From Vishniacozyma victoriae (Eukaryota > Basidiomycota > Tremellomycetes > Tremellales > Bulleribasidiaceae): a DNA stretch of 64,000 bases. The notes beneath the pieces were generated by a model. That model was not told where the DNA came from. It did not search any database and worked only from the letters and a program-made list of their open reading frames with translations. The first letter of the stretch is position 1. Every line of letters begins with the position of its first letter. Shown piece after piece: positions 22,322-36,264 of the stretch. The translations under genes were made by a program, and so were the position numbers. The DNA lies in contig JADPYG010000088.1 in the NCBI GenBank assembly GCA_017654735.1, positions 1,674,001 to 1,738,000 of the forward strand, read 5' to 3'.

Positions 22322-24394
22322 CTACTCATGGAGCATGGCTGTATATTGTGTAGGGGAGGTGGGGATGGTAAGGCATGATTCGTGGATAACATTGAGGGCG
22401 TTTGAAGAGTCTTTGTTCTCGATCACTGGCATCATGAGCGCCGTCCAGCACGCAAAGAAAATAAAGGAGACATACCACAAGAGATATTAATTTCGCTAGC
22501 ACCTTGCGAGATCATTTCAATATTGATCCCCGCTTTCGCCAACGCCGTAAACATCATGCCAGCACATCCGACAGCATGACGCATATTCTTTCCGACTAAT
22601 GACAAGATAGCCATATCCTTGGATACAGTAATATCTCCAATCTTTTCTAAATCTTTATGTAATCGATCCAACCTCTTTTTGGAACTGATATCCTGCATGG
22701 CCATCGAGACGTGTACTTCCGAAGTGGAAATCAAGTCGACCACAACTCCCGCTCGGTCGAGTGTACCGAAGATCCGAGCTAGGAAACCGTGTGATATAGT
22801 CTTTCGATTCGAATGGATATTAAGGACAATAATGTTATCTTTGATGGTGACTGCCGTTGGGACCTTGGTTTCTACTTTCAATTCGTTCTTGCTAACCTCG
22901 TACTGGACAGTACTACTTTCGTTCGACTCGGTCGCGGCGCCCCTTGGGAATTTCTCATCGGGGTAAATGATGGTACCTTCTCCTTTTGGATTTTCGACAT
23001 TCTTGATCCTGATCGGGATCCTAGCTCGGATGACCTGTTCCATAGTGAATGGATGAATAACTTCGGAACCGTAATATGTCAATTCGGCGGCTTCGTCGGG
23101 GGTAATGACGGGCACAAGTCGGGCTGTTGGGACTTTACGTGGGTCGGCGGTAAAGATTCCATCGACTTCTTTCCAGACTTGTAGTTCGGATGCTTTTAGC
23201 CCGACGGCACAAAGAGCAGCGCATAGATCCGTGTATCCTCGACCAATTTGAGCGAGAAGCGAACCGGGCACTGGACCAAAGTAACCTACTAGTCAGAACA
23301 CCCTCAGCCAAGAACCCAAATAACGTACCAGTAATGACGGGAACTCTTGCCCCACATTCCCTGATCCTCTCTCCCAAAACCTCGGCCAGACGATCATAAA
23401 AGTCCTGACCGAGCTGAGCGGCCCCCTGATCCCCCGAGCTGAGCAGGAGGTTATCAACAGCCGGCTCATTCAACATCTCATCCACAATAGTATCGAGGTT
23501 GACGAATTCGGAATCAATCCCCCTATCCCTCAAACTGGCTGCGACGATCTTACAGGCCAATTTCTCTCCTGCTCCAATAATACTATCCTGACTCCGAGGT
23601 GAGATTTCATCAATCACCTAATCACTCAGCGCGGTCCATGCAAGCGAAGGGGATAAACTGACCTGAGCAGCGTGTAAGAAACCCCTCAAAGTCTCGCAGT
23701 CCCTCTCAATCTCATCTTCCAGTTCATCCCTTATCGGTCCAGCCCTGATTGCTTTTCTCGCAGCTTCCAAATGTCCCTTCTTGATAGTATCAACCGTATC
23801 ATGGAACCCTTCACTAGTAGCGCCTGGGGCTTTCTCATCAATAGGCGAAGTAGGCGACCCACTCCTTCGTCCAGTGGATTGGAAAGGAGAAGGTGACGAT
23901 GCTCCTGATCCAGCTCGTAGGTCGAGTTCACGTAAGGAAGAAATGGACGACATGAGGGATCCGTTCATTTGTAATTCCCGTGCAGCGGGAGACTGATCCC
24001 TTTCCCGCTCACGACCGTCGAAAAATCCTGATCCGACCCTTTTTGGAAAGTAGGGCGTAGCTGATCCAGATGCTCGGTTGGTCGGTGCTAGTGCTTCCTT
24101 GGAAGCTTGCAGTAATAGATTCGTAGTACCGAGGGCTTTCGTATGGGACGAGCGGGCGGAGCAAACTAGTGCTACTTTCGAATTTGGGATGTACGACCTA
24201 TTGTATGAGCTCTATTCATATACTCAAGGCATTTGGACATACTCGACAATGTTACATATGCTGTCGAGAGATTTCCCGACAGATGTTCCACCATATTTCT
24301 GAATAACCCAAGGAACACTATCCGAGCTGGAATTGCTGACCAGATTCTCGGCATACGAGGTCGGTGTCGACCCCCTGCTATCTGCTAGCGACAT
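22322..24394 (-). CDS. HOM3: aspartate kinase
   Basis: Phosphorylates aspartate, the first step toward threonine, methionine and homoserine; cytosolic and feedback-inhibited by threonine in fungi. Motifs match yeast Hom3: VIQKYGGTSVGKS at the start, VALVCSARSSHTKALGTTN, SIIGAGEKLACKIVAASL, IGRGYTDLCAALCAVGLKA, VWKEVDGIFTADPRKVP and TYYGSEVIHPFTMEQVIRA. Two ACT domains follow (VLNIHSNRKTISHGFLARIF; AILSLVGKNMRHAVGCAGMM), then NIEMISQGASEINISC. Unusually, about 85 serine/proline-rich residues (GSGASSPSPFQSTGRR and flanks) are inserted after ASKEALA. The last exon, after a GTATGT intron, encodes a short C-terminus ending TQYTAMLHE. Start ATG 24394 is the first of the frame. Confidence 0.94.
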
Positions 24395-24676
24395 GGTAGC
24401 TTGTTCGTTGTTGTTATGTGTAGAGTACAGAAACGGTGTATGCTTGACTCTTGGCTTGATTGTGATTGACTTTGTACTTTTCGGACTCGAACTAAGTTTG
24501 ATTCCGCTTATCTACGAATGATCGGCCGAAATCACGCCTTCATCATTGGCTGTAGTGATTGGGGACTGGTGCAAGCAAGCAAGTATTCATACGGATACAC
24601 TCGTCTAACCTTGTACACATATATACACTACACGATATGATATGATACACCTGAACCGAAATCTGATACCATATAG

Positions 24677-26403
24677 CTACCGTAGCCCAAGCCAGCCTCT
24701 CTGAGAACCTGCAGACCCAACCTCTGCCCGCTGAACGCCAGCAGGCTCGATACTTCCATATCCCTTCATCCTCCTCTTTTCACCCATCGGCCTTGACTTG
24801 TTGGCAATAGCTTGCTGACTGTTGTGGACCCCATACTCTTCCACTTCAGGCTCGTCGACATCTGCTATAATCTCCAGAGCTCGACCTTTACCCTTCCTTC
24901 CCCTCTTGCTTGCGCTTGCATCGATATCGAGGGATTCGTCGCCTGCTGATGGGCCTGCCAAGATGACGCCGGAATCGACAGCTTGGTATCGCCTAACTTG
25001 ACCATCTTCGTCGACTTCGACAGGTACAGGTCCCTGATGGAGGGCATGTACTGCCGGAACATCAATCTCGGTATCGACAGCGTGATGCTCTTCGATGATT
25101 GCTTCGGCTTCTCCCAACTCTCCTAGATCTTGCTTGAAGATCCTCTTGAGTCCGACTGGGATGAGCACAGCGACGATTACCGCGCCCAGTCCAAGGATGT
25201 TGCGTAGAGAGAGGATATGGAAGTCGGCAGCAGAAGTCATTGAATCGAGTGAAGAACCGATCGTAACGTGAATGACTGATACGGGAGCGATGCCGATGAA
25301 ACATGTTGCCCAGAAGAATAAGGGCCCAATCCCAAGGTGAGGAGCGACAAAGTTTGCGACCCAATGAGGTGGGAAGGGGGAGATTCGAAGGACGATAAGG
25401 AAAGCTGCGACACCGTCCCATGCTACTTCTTTACCCTTTCTGGGATCGCCCATGATTTTAGTTCGCCATGTCTCGACTCTTGCTCGATAGAATGGGAGGG
25501 CGAGGAGTGGGGGTGCAAGGAGTGCCGAGAGGGTGTAGCAGAAAATGGATCCGATTGAGTCGCACTGCTGTTTAGCTGTCTCCTTTGTCAGGCGTCTTGA
25601 GCTACTTACGAGGCAAGAGAGGAAGAGTCCGTAGATCATGCCGTATGCAGCGCCGAAGAGGATCGAGATGTACATTGAACCAGGCAGAGAGAAGGTCTGG
25701 ACGCTGCGATGTCAGCAACCGCTCCACAAGCATACGGTAGACGTACAACAGGTATGCGACTACTCCACAAGCGAGGATTCTCTTGGGATAAAGTCCCTTG
25801 TACTTCTGGAACAAAGAGCTATTCATCAGCTTCGACGCATTGGGTGCAGTGGCAGACTCACTTGAGATTCTGCAGATCTTCGAATGATCGGGGCAGTTTA
25901 AGTACCGCCCGATCCTCCGGGTCCAGAGTCGGGATACCCCAGTAAAACGTACCTACCACAACACTGGTGAATACCATGAATAGTACAGCAAGTTTCACGC
26001 CGGTAACGAAAAGTGGGCCAGTATACCATTTCCCAGCAACACTCCCATCAACATCATTCCCAATTAAAGGTGTAGCTTCCCCTTCTTCTGCTGCAGACCA
26101 TTCGGAATCGGAGGATTGTCGTTCCCGTCTCATGGAAGAAGGTAGTGGTGATACCATGATGGTAGGAGGAGTAGGTAGAGGGGACTTGTTGTTGTTTGGC
26201 GAGGCGGAAACCGACCGGGCGCCGGTCGAAGAGGAAGTAGCTGATACTCCGTCGTCTGAACCTGGCGAGTTGGAGTTTGACGAGATACTGATGATAGTGG
26301 CTGATTTACGTTGTCGAAAAGATGGAGCTTGGCGGGGTTGAGACATGGAAGTCTCGGGATGATGGTCGTTAAAGTATGAAGGTGGTTGAGTAGGGGTGCG
26401 CAT
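24677..26403 (-). CDS. TMEM41/Tvp38-type VTT-domain membrane protein
   Basis: Polytopic membrane protein of the VTT/DedA superfamily. Eukaryotic members TMEM41B and VMP1 are ER lipid scramblases needed for autophagy and lipid mobilisation. Residues 1-130 are a serine-rich cytosolic tail. Then come the segment LFVTGVKLAVLFMVFTSVVV, QTFSLPGSMYISILFGAAYG (the family's PGS plus glycine motif), GSIFCYTLSALLAPPLLALP, and LIVLRISPFPPHWVANFVAP, the conserved RxxPxxP...N loop. Two more membrane stretches follow, then an unusual C-terminal tail of about 130 acidic and basic residues. Start 26403 is ATG with A at -3. Closer to TMEM41 than to bacterial DedA by the QTF.IPGS motif; the precise orthologue is not certain. 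Confidence 0.8.
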
Positions 26404-26970
26404 TGCGGGGTTTGAGAAGGCGTGTTGGTTGTGTGTATTGTTGAGGTGAAGGCGGATCTTTGATTACTTGGTTCCTGTCGTTCACTGAGGTCCCATGGTC
26501 ACTTTGATGTTGATCTGACTAACAATACAACGGTAAGTACAGGATGGTTGATGAGGTATACCAAGAGACAACATCGGCCTTGGACAAGGGGTGAGACGAT
26601 GTGTATTCTTACTACTTTTGGTAATAAAAAGCCGCGGCCGAGAACATCAGCCGTAATCAGCTGACCACCTCGCTCTCCGTCAAGCACTCGACATGATCAT
26701 CTCAGAAACGTCTTATAAGACTCGGCAGGCGCTCACTCCGTCTCACTGAAGGCCTACTCATGTAGCATGCATGTAAGATGCCATATTGCATCAAACCCCA
26801 TCGAGTCTCGCCGAATGAGTGGGCTGCCGACCGTTTTCAGGGTAGAGACTTTAGCTTGACGGACGGGATTGTAAATCTTGATGACATCTATACTACGGTC
26901 TGCTTGGCAGTCGCATTCCCAGATACTGGAGGTGCATTTTGATGCGCGGTCGTGCATAATGATCACAGCC
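26404..26970. promoter_or_regulatory. divergent upstream region, VTT protein and WD40 protein
   Basis: 567 bases without a splice-compatible coding frame. An in-frame ATG at 26881 could extend the WD40 protein by 30 residues. A GCCGCGGC palindrome lies near 26632-26639. Nothing else of note. Confidence 0.4.
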
Positions 26971-28196
26971 ATGACCGACTCACATGATGAGGCGTCTATC
27001 GACACCAGCAACCTGGCACAGTTGAACTCGGCTCACCGGTCTTTTCTCGCACATGAAACGATCGCAGCCACTGGCATTCGCTTCAATGACACTCACATCT
27101 TCGTCGCGAACATAGATGGGACAATCGACGTCTACGATCGCGAGACTGGGCAGCAGCGGAATCGATTGAAGGGACATACTTCTGGCGTTTCTACATTGCA
27201 GTGCACTGGTCAAACGCTCGTCAGCGGTAGCAGCGATTGCACCGTTCGGATATGGGATTTGACAAGTATGAAGCTGCGACATATACTTCATGGTCATCAG
27301 GCGACCGTTCGCACTATGGATATTTTCGATTCCGCACCTTCTCAGGTCAAAGGGGGACTAGGGACCAACTACCAGGTCCTTGTGACAGGATCCAGAGATT
27401 CGACCATTCGAGTATGGAGGCTGCCGGAAGAGGATGCGAATTCTCAAGCCTCTTTTGAAGCCGGCCCTACACCCCATGCCCTGGATGCTTCGGCCGGTCA
27501 TGACTCGAGCACGACCAAGTCTACGAGGGACCAGTTTCTGCTGCAGACATGCCAGGGACATAGTGCAGCCGTCACAGCCACTGTGGTAGACGGGGGGAAA
27601 TGTGTTTCCGGTTCAGAGGATAACACTGTACGGGTTTGGGACATCGGCACTGGGGCATGTGAACACGTATTCGAAGGCCATACAGATAGGAGTGAGCGGG
27701 CACGGAAGCGATTTATGTACTGACTCCAGTCACATCTGTGGCGTACGACCATGATAGGCAAGTAGCTTTGTCCGGATCGGCGACACTCGATGGGACCATC
27801 AGAGTCTGGGACACACGTAATGGAACTTGTCTGGCGATACTTCCGGATCACGACTCTCACATCAATAACCTGCGCTTCAATCGAGACACATTCCTATCTG
27901 CCGCTTCAGGCTCGGTGAAAGTGTGGGATGCGAGGACGCACACTTTACGCCTAAGCATGTCGTCTTCGATCTATATCACAAGTCTTGCAGTACAGGGAGG
28001 CAGGGTGGTCACTGCCGGAGGCGGCATCGTGAGAATGTGGGATCCATCAACTGGGATCACTATCTGGGAAACAGACATTGGACGACGGGTCAGGATCGTA
28101 GAGTGGAAGGATGACTGTCTCGTTGTGCTGTCAACGGTCGAGGGGCCAAAAGGTCAGACCCCTCGCATAGATGTTTACGATTTCACTAGGCCCTGA
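26971..28196 (+). CDS. WD40-repeat protein resembling Cdc4/Fbxw7 propeller, without F-box
   Basis: Two exons (26971-27691, 27730-28196) encode 395 residues made almost entirely of WD40 blades. Typical repeat ends are VDVYDRETG-like DGTIDVYDRET, DCTVRIWDLTSM, DSTIRVWRLPEE, DNTVRVWDIGTG, DGTIRVWDTRNG and GIVRMWDPSTG, with GHTSGV, GHQATV, GHSAAV and GHTDRIT starts. This is the blade pattern of the Cdc4/Fbxw7 class, but no F-box is visible upstream in any frame. The insertion between blades three and four (EEDANSQASFEAGPT) is low complexity. It is a scaffold or adaptor by inference; the partner is unknown. Start is uncertain: ATG 26971 has GCC before it, and in-frame ATGs exist at 26881 and 26959. 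Confidence 0.82.
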
Positions 28197-28792
28197 TGGT
28201 CATAGCCATAGCTCCTACGCAGACTGATGAACGTCTTGCGAGCTGTTCGAAGTGCTGTCGAGGTCGAGTTCCAGAACTTCGTCCCGGACATCAGGCGTTC
28301 GCTGAGGCTCGAATTGCTCAGCTTCTCCGGCGTGTTGCTGCGAGTTCTTTCTTCAAACAGCATCGAAACGTATGATGATGCATCATCCTCTGCGCAGAGA
28401 GAGCCCTCTACGATCCAAAGCTTGACTTGCATGTTCACAGGGCTTCTTTGCAACGACGTCTACGCAGAGAGAACTAAGCATGCGCCTAACCCGGTTAAAT
28501 ACCTCAAGCGCCTACTTGCCCGGAACCCGGCTCGGTCTCGGCCAATGTGTTCCATTCTCCTATATCACACTTTACTCATCTTACCCCCTATCTCCCGAAA
28601 CATCATACAGGCGACAGAGTACACGCCATGAGACGATAGACAAGGAGACAATCGTTACATTCTAGTAGAAAGATATCTCGAAATACCAATCATACGCACG
28701 CTGTGACCCAAAAAGCGCAATACCCCCACCTTATCCTCCGAGATCGATATCACTCCTACGACCCCGTCTAGATCCCCCGATTAATCGCCAAG
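28197..28792. other. intergenic region
   Basis: 596 bases between the WD40 stop and the Pmp3-family start. An open frame on the minus strand (28175-28453) lacks an ATG and splice context. I see no RNA gene or repeat; it holds a 3' UTR and the next promoter. Confidence 0.45.
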
Positions 28793-30147
28793 ATGTCCTT
28801 ACAATCCAAGATCCCAAAGAAGATCGACTTGACCCCAAAGAAACATCATGGTTTCCAGGCCGTTTTGATGTTGTTTGGTTTCCTCCTTCCACCTATCGCT
28901 GTGGCCCTTCGATTTGGTATAGGTAGGTCTCTCTAGGACTCTCTCGTGCTCTCGCTCACGCACCAGGCTCAGACTTTTTTATCAATGTCATCCTCACGAT
29001 ATGCGGCTGTGAGTCTCTTATCCTAGCCTCGGATCGGTGCTAACGACTACACAGATTTCCCCAGTCACGGACACAAGTGAGTGATATTCGGCCGAGTCCG
29101 CTGTTACAGAGATTGACCAGTCTTGATCAAGCTCTAAGACATGATTGGTGCTGACCTTTAGCTTCTATATTCAGAACATCCGTAACAAGTCAGTCCAGCA
29201 CTCCTCTGCGTATAGGCAGCAGACTGACGTTGTAGTGAGAATAAGGCTCGTACACCCAAATGGGCACTCAAGGTATATTTCATATGTCCTCTCGCGTACT
29301 CCGTACACTGATATACCAGGCCGGATTAATCGATACAGACAATATCGAAAGACGTAAGCGCAAGAACGCCTGGGCCACACGATACGACGAGCGAAATAAC
29401 GAGTCGGCCCACGTCGGACAAGACCTCGAGGAGGGCGAGGAGGGCGATAACTATGCGCCTATATCCGAGGCAGAGCGAATTCGGGCAGAGCGAAGACAAC
29501 GTGAAGGATTGTGGGCAGATGAAGATGCCGATGAATATAACCCAGGTGTGTACTTCCTTTGTCGTGAGATATTGGCTTATGGGTAGATGAAGCGCCAAAT
29601 CAGAGACATTGGCATTACCCCGCCAACTTTGAAGGTACAGTTGCACCAAAGACCGTAAGCCCACTCAATAGTATATATGATCCAGCTGATGTACAAGGAG
29701 AGGCGAGAACCTCAATCCCGTGGATCTGTCGATTCGATCACTGGCGCCACCGCATACGCTACCCCAGGAGGTGGTGGAGGACACGATGACGACGTACCAG
29801 AATGGGGCAAAGATTATGGAGCAGGCCGGAAACCAGCTAGCCGAAACCCATTCAACAAGAAGAAGAGCAAGCCAGTTGTCAGTGATTGGCACGATGATGC
29901 TGGACAAGCTCCTGGAGGTGGTAGGAGTTACGCGGATGATGTTGCGTTGGAAGATGGGTGGTCGGGGGCTAAAGCTGGTAGGACTGGTGCCAGCAGTGGC
30001 AGGAGTGGAGGTGGTGATCGATACGGAGGCGGAAGTGTTGAGAGGTACGACAGTGGTGGCGGTGGACGAAGTAATGGGTACGCTGAGCCCGCACCCGCTC
30101 CAAAGAAGAGCACCAATGGTGATCCCAACTGGGAGCATGAGTTCTAG
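28793..30147 (+). CDS. Pmp3/Sna3-family proteolipid with long hydrophilic tail
   Basis: The first 80 residues are a Pmp3 (UPF0057) proteolipid: AVLMLFGFLLPPIAVALRFGIG, then SDFFINVILTICGYFPSHGHNFYIQNIR, the two hydrophobic hairpin segments and the conserved LPP...G and GY.PG.IHA.Y-type motif. Plain Pmp3 stops near residue 55 and modulates plasma-membrane potential and salt tolerance. Here the chain runs on about 230 more residues: charged (RRKRKNAWATRYDERNNE, ISEAERIRAERRQREGLWADED), then Gly/Ser/Arg-rich, ending STNGDPNWEHEF. Yeast Sna3 also has an extended tail, used for ubiquitin-ligase sorting. Eight exons. The tail frame is supported by clean introns, so it is part of the gene. Confidence 0.85.
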
Positions 30148-30904
30148 TCTGTCGATGCTGTCGATGCTCGCAGATAAGAAAGCGGATGTCAGTAGGAGAC
30201 ACATGGCTGTCTGTGTGGGAGACAGAAGAAGAGCAGTAGATTGCTACAGGAGTAGAAGGTCGTGAGGGGGTAGTATTATCATGTCTTGGTCTTAAGTATT
30301 TCGCTATCGTATATCCGTTTGTAGAAGAGAAGGCAAGAAGCATGAGAAGGATATCGTTCAGTCTGCCTCGTCTTTTGCATTGAGTTTCATTTACCTTGCC
30401 ATCTACTGCTGCCGTTATACAACATATCCGCCCCGCTCGACTAGATATCTGGCCACCACAAACTACCCCGCAAGTGGCGTTAAACGCAAATCACTCAGGG
30501 ACAACAAACCTGAGAAGCAATTAATCCGAACATATGAACAGTCTATCCAAACACTTTTCATTCTACCATATACTACCCACACCTACCTACCTTTGAGCTA
30601 CTCAAGCAGTCAAAGTACTACACGATCGGATAGGCTCCACGAAGATCAAGGAAGAGATCGTCACATCTACCCAGGTCACCAGCCTTTGTTCCCGAGACAC
30701 CAAACACGAGACACCTCGGGAACCTTCCTTGATTCGGCCATCTCATTACACCTCTTTCGATCTTTTCATTGACATACCTTTATCGATCAATAGCCATATC
30801 ACTGTCTCATCGATACGTCAGGATTGACCGGTGATTGAAGGCCCGCTCTTCCCCCTCCCCATCCTCTCCTCTGTGTTCAAAACCATAACAGTCTTCAATC
30901 CACG
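30148..30904 (+). promoter_or_regulatory. long leader/promoter of the MAP kinase gene with nested inverted repeats
   Basis: 757 bases with no supported coding exon. Two nested perfect inverted repeats lie inside: GTTCCCGAG at 30688-30696 with CTCGGGAAC at 30715-30723, and ATCAAGGAAG at 30645-30654 with CTTCCTTGAT at 30724-30733. If transcribed they could fold into one extended hairpin in the 5' leader. The last 100 bases before the ATG are pyrimidine-rich, typical of fungal leaders. Confidence 0.45.
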
Positions 30905-33846
<2,942 letters not shown>

Positions 33847-34112
33847 AAATCGAAAACATGTCTCTGTCTTAAGTCTATGTCGCATCTTACACATTTACAA
33901 GTACTCTTCACAATCACTAGCATATACCTGCCAATGCATCAATACCGAGCCAAATTCGGACTAGAACAATCATATTGATTTCATATGTAACGCCTAGAAG
34001 ACACGGTTTCTTTTACGCAAACGATTATTTACCCCTAAATCTTGCTTCGTCAAGCACCTTCTACTGACCAGCCCAAAAATCTACTCAATATATATCTAAA
34101 CCTCTTACCAAC

Positions 34113-35866
34113 CTAGGCGGTGGTGGGTTCTGCTTCGGTCTTTTCGCCAGCACCCTCTCCTTCTCCGGTACCGTTTACAGCGGGATCAGCTTCCTTTTGC
34201 TCTGGCTCAGCTCCCTCTGCTGCGGTAGTCTCCTTTGCTGCATCTCCGTTACCGTTCCCATTGGCCTCGGTCTTGCTGGGGTCGACGACGTTGGACCACT
34301 GGAAATCAGCTAATCCCCTGCCATATATAGGGTTTACATACGTCGTTCATTAATTTGTTGGCTCGTTCGGTGATGTGGAATTCATCGTCTCGAGCAACAT
34401 TGGTCAAGGCTCCAATTTTCTTCATGACTGCTCATCAGCACAAGCCAAATCGACAAGATCCCTAGACTCACCCTTGCCAATCTTCGAGTAGGTCAATGCC
34501 TCGATAGTGATGTTCTTGTATTCCTCAATGGTCTTGAACAAGGTGTCGTAAGTTGGCATTTCCTGCCCGTCAGCTAGATCCCTCAAAGGGGTATACGAAA
34601 GCTTACATCGGCGGTAGGAGGGGCCTTTCCGAGGAAAGCCCTCTGAAGCTTGTGACGCCAATCCTTAACTTTGACGCATTCTGGGTCGGACGAATTAGGA
34701 TCTGATTTATCAGCTGATGAGCGGAAACGGCAATTTGAGGACATACCGTCATCAGCGGGAGCGGCTTCAAACTTGGCAGCGGGCTTCTTGGACTTGTCGG
34801 CCTTGGCTTTGGAAGCCTTGGGTGCGGGTGCGTCCTCCTCGTCCTCGACTTCAGCCTGTTTGTCAGCGATATCCCAACAGTCCTCGGCGCGAGGCAAGTC
34901 TGACGAGACGAATCTTGATCGACGCGTCTCTGCCAAATTTACAGGCCTCTTTCTCTAATCCATCCCAGATCCTTAAACTGCCCCAGTCGTCCCCACTCAT
35001 AATGCCAGCAATGAGAAATCACGAAAACTCACCTTGGAGACCTTTGCCTTTTTCTTGCTCTTCTCCTTGGTAGCCTTCTTCCTCTTTGTCGCACTAACGT
35101 CTGCCTCCTCATCATCATCATCCTCAAGCTCATCAACCTGATTGGCAGCATTCTCCCTCTCCTCATGAATCTCCTTCTGCTCAGCATCCCATTCTGTCGG
35201 ATCTTGAGCGATTTCGTAACCGTGCTTCAAATCACCAGAGGTTCGACGGTGGTTGCTAGAGAGGAAATCGGTAATTTCTTTAGGTGAAAGGTGTTCCAAA
35301 TCGCGAATATGGAGCCATGAGCTGAATGTTAGTAGAGCTGGTAGATTGTGGAATTTGATGAAGACTCACAAATCACCGGCGGGGAAGTACTGGACGACAT
35401 GTGTGCTTTGCTTTGTTGTAGCTCCCATGGGTCGTCCGGCGTTTGGTCGAGCAGCCTTGACCTTGGCTGGGACGTCTTCGGGATTGGCAATCTGGATCAT
35501 TAGCGTCCAATTCCTCATCTCCCAGAATTAAGTCTCACTCGTGCAGCTATACAATCAGCATGCGACCTAACGCGACCACACGAGCAACTCACGCCATGGT
35601 GGGAATCCCTTGAGTCGGGCTAAAACGACATCTCCATGCTTGAACGACTTTGATTCTGCAGGACCAGATTTCTTGGCGGAAGCTCCGGAACTAGAACCAT
35701 TTGATTTCTTTGCTCCTCCAGAAGTTGACGCTCGGGCAATCTTCTTCTTGGGCTGCTCGCCAGCAACGGTCGAGGAAGGTCGCGTTCTGGAGGATGCGGG
35801 CTTAGCTCCAGAGGCCTCTGCGGCCTGGGGCGCGTCAACTGGCGCGGTCACTTCTTCCGAGGACAT
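34113..35866 (-). CDS. PWWP-domain chromatin protein, LEDGF/HDGF-like layout
   Basis: Nuclear chromatin reader. Residues 70-150 form a PWWP domain: FKHGDVVLARLKGFPPWPARI, HVVQYFPAGDFSWLHIRDLEH, the second half carrying the aromatic cage pattern. PWWP domains bind methylated nucleosomes. The chain continues with lysine-rich basic and acidic stretches (KRKKATKEKSKKKAKV, VDELEDDDDEEAD), then a helical segment (VKVKDWRHKLQRAFLGK, LFKTIEEYKNITIEALTYSKI) resembling the helical partner-binding domain of LEDGF-type proteins, and a Glu/Gly/Ala-rich tail ending EKTEAEPTTA. The PPWPAR part is split by two introns around an 8-nt exon. Start ATG 35866. Partner and exact orthologue not known. Confidence 0.82.
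35539..35546 (-). other. 8-nt microexon inside the PWWP domain
   Basis: Introns 35547-35592 (GTGAGT...TATAG) and 35492-35538 (GTGAGA...CCAG) flank an exon of only 8 bases, CTGCACGA on the minus strand. Including it gives FPPW-PAR-IANPEDVP, completing the conserved Pro-Trp-Pro-Ala motif; without it the frame breaks. Confidence 0.75.
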
Positions 35867-36264
35867 CGATGGAGTTCTGTGAGGTCAGCAAGGGGTCATA
35901 TCGGGTGATTTGAGAATACTGACGCGTAGGGAAGGGAAGGTGGGGTAAGTTGATATTGATGTAAAGTCTACGCGTCAGTATTGGTATCATCGCGTGTGAG
36001 TATGGTGAGCGGGACCTACCTGTCTATACTACTCTAAGCAGTATATGCCAGCTTGATGATGGGCTACTAGCTATCTATAGTAGTAAGAATGTGGTGCTGG
36101 TAGTGAAGGTGTAGAGGTAGGTCTAGATCATGTGCAGTAGTAGTTCAGGGTCTACTTTAAGCTATTTCGGCAATTTCCGAGTGTGGCACCTTGGAATCCG
36201 GCTTCACTCGACCGATCTATTGCTACTGGGCTATACCTTTGTACACTATACACTATATACAGCA
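35867..36264. promoter_or_regulatory. divergent promoter of the PWWP and BIG1-like genes with perfect inverted repeat
   Basis: 398 bases between divergent starts. AATACTGACGCGTAG at 35915-35929 is exactly complementary to CTACGCGTCAGTATT at 35968-35982; each arm contains ACGCGT. On the PWWP strand the arms also read as an intron acceptor (CTGACGCGTAG) and donor (GCGTCAGT), so the leader may be spliced twice with the repeat flanking a small 5' UTR exon. Confidence 0.55.

Noticed and set aside
26881..26970. N-terminal extension of the WD40 protein and a possible upstream F-box
   Set aside because: The in-frame extension has weak start context and no F-box pattern in any frame back to 26404.
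28175..28453. Minus-strand open frame after the WD40 gene
   Set aside because: Begins without ATG, no domain, overlaps the end of the WD40 coding region.
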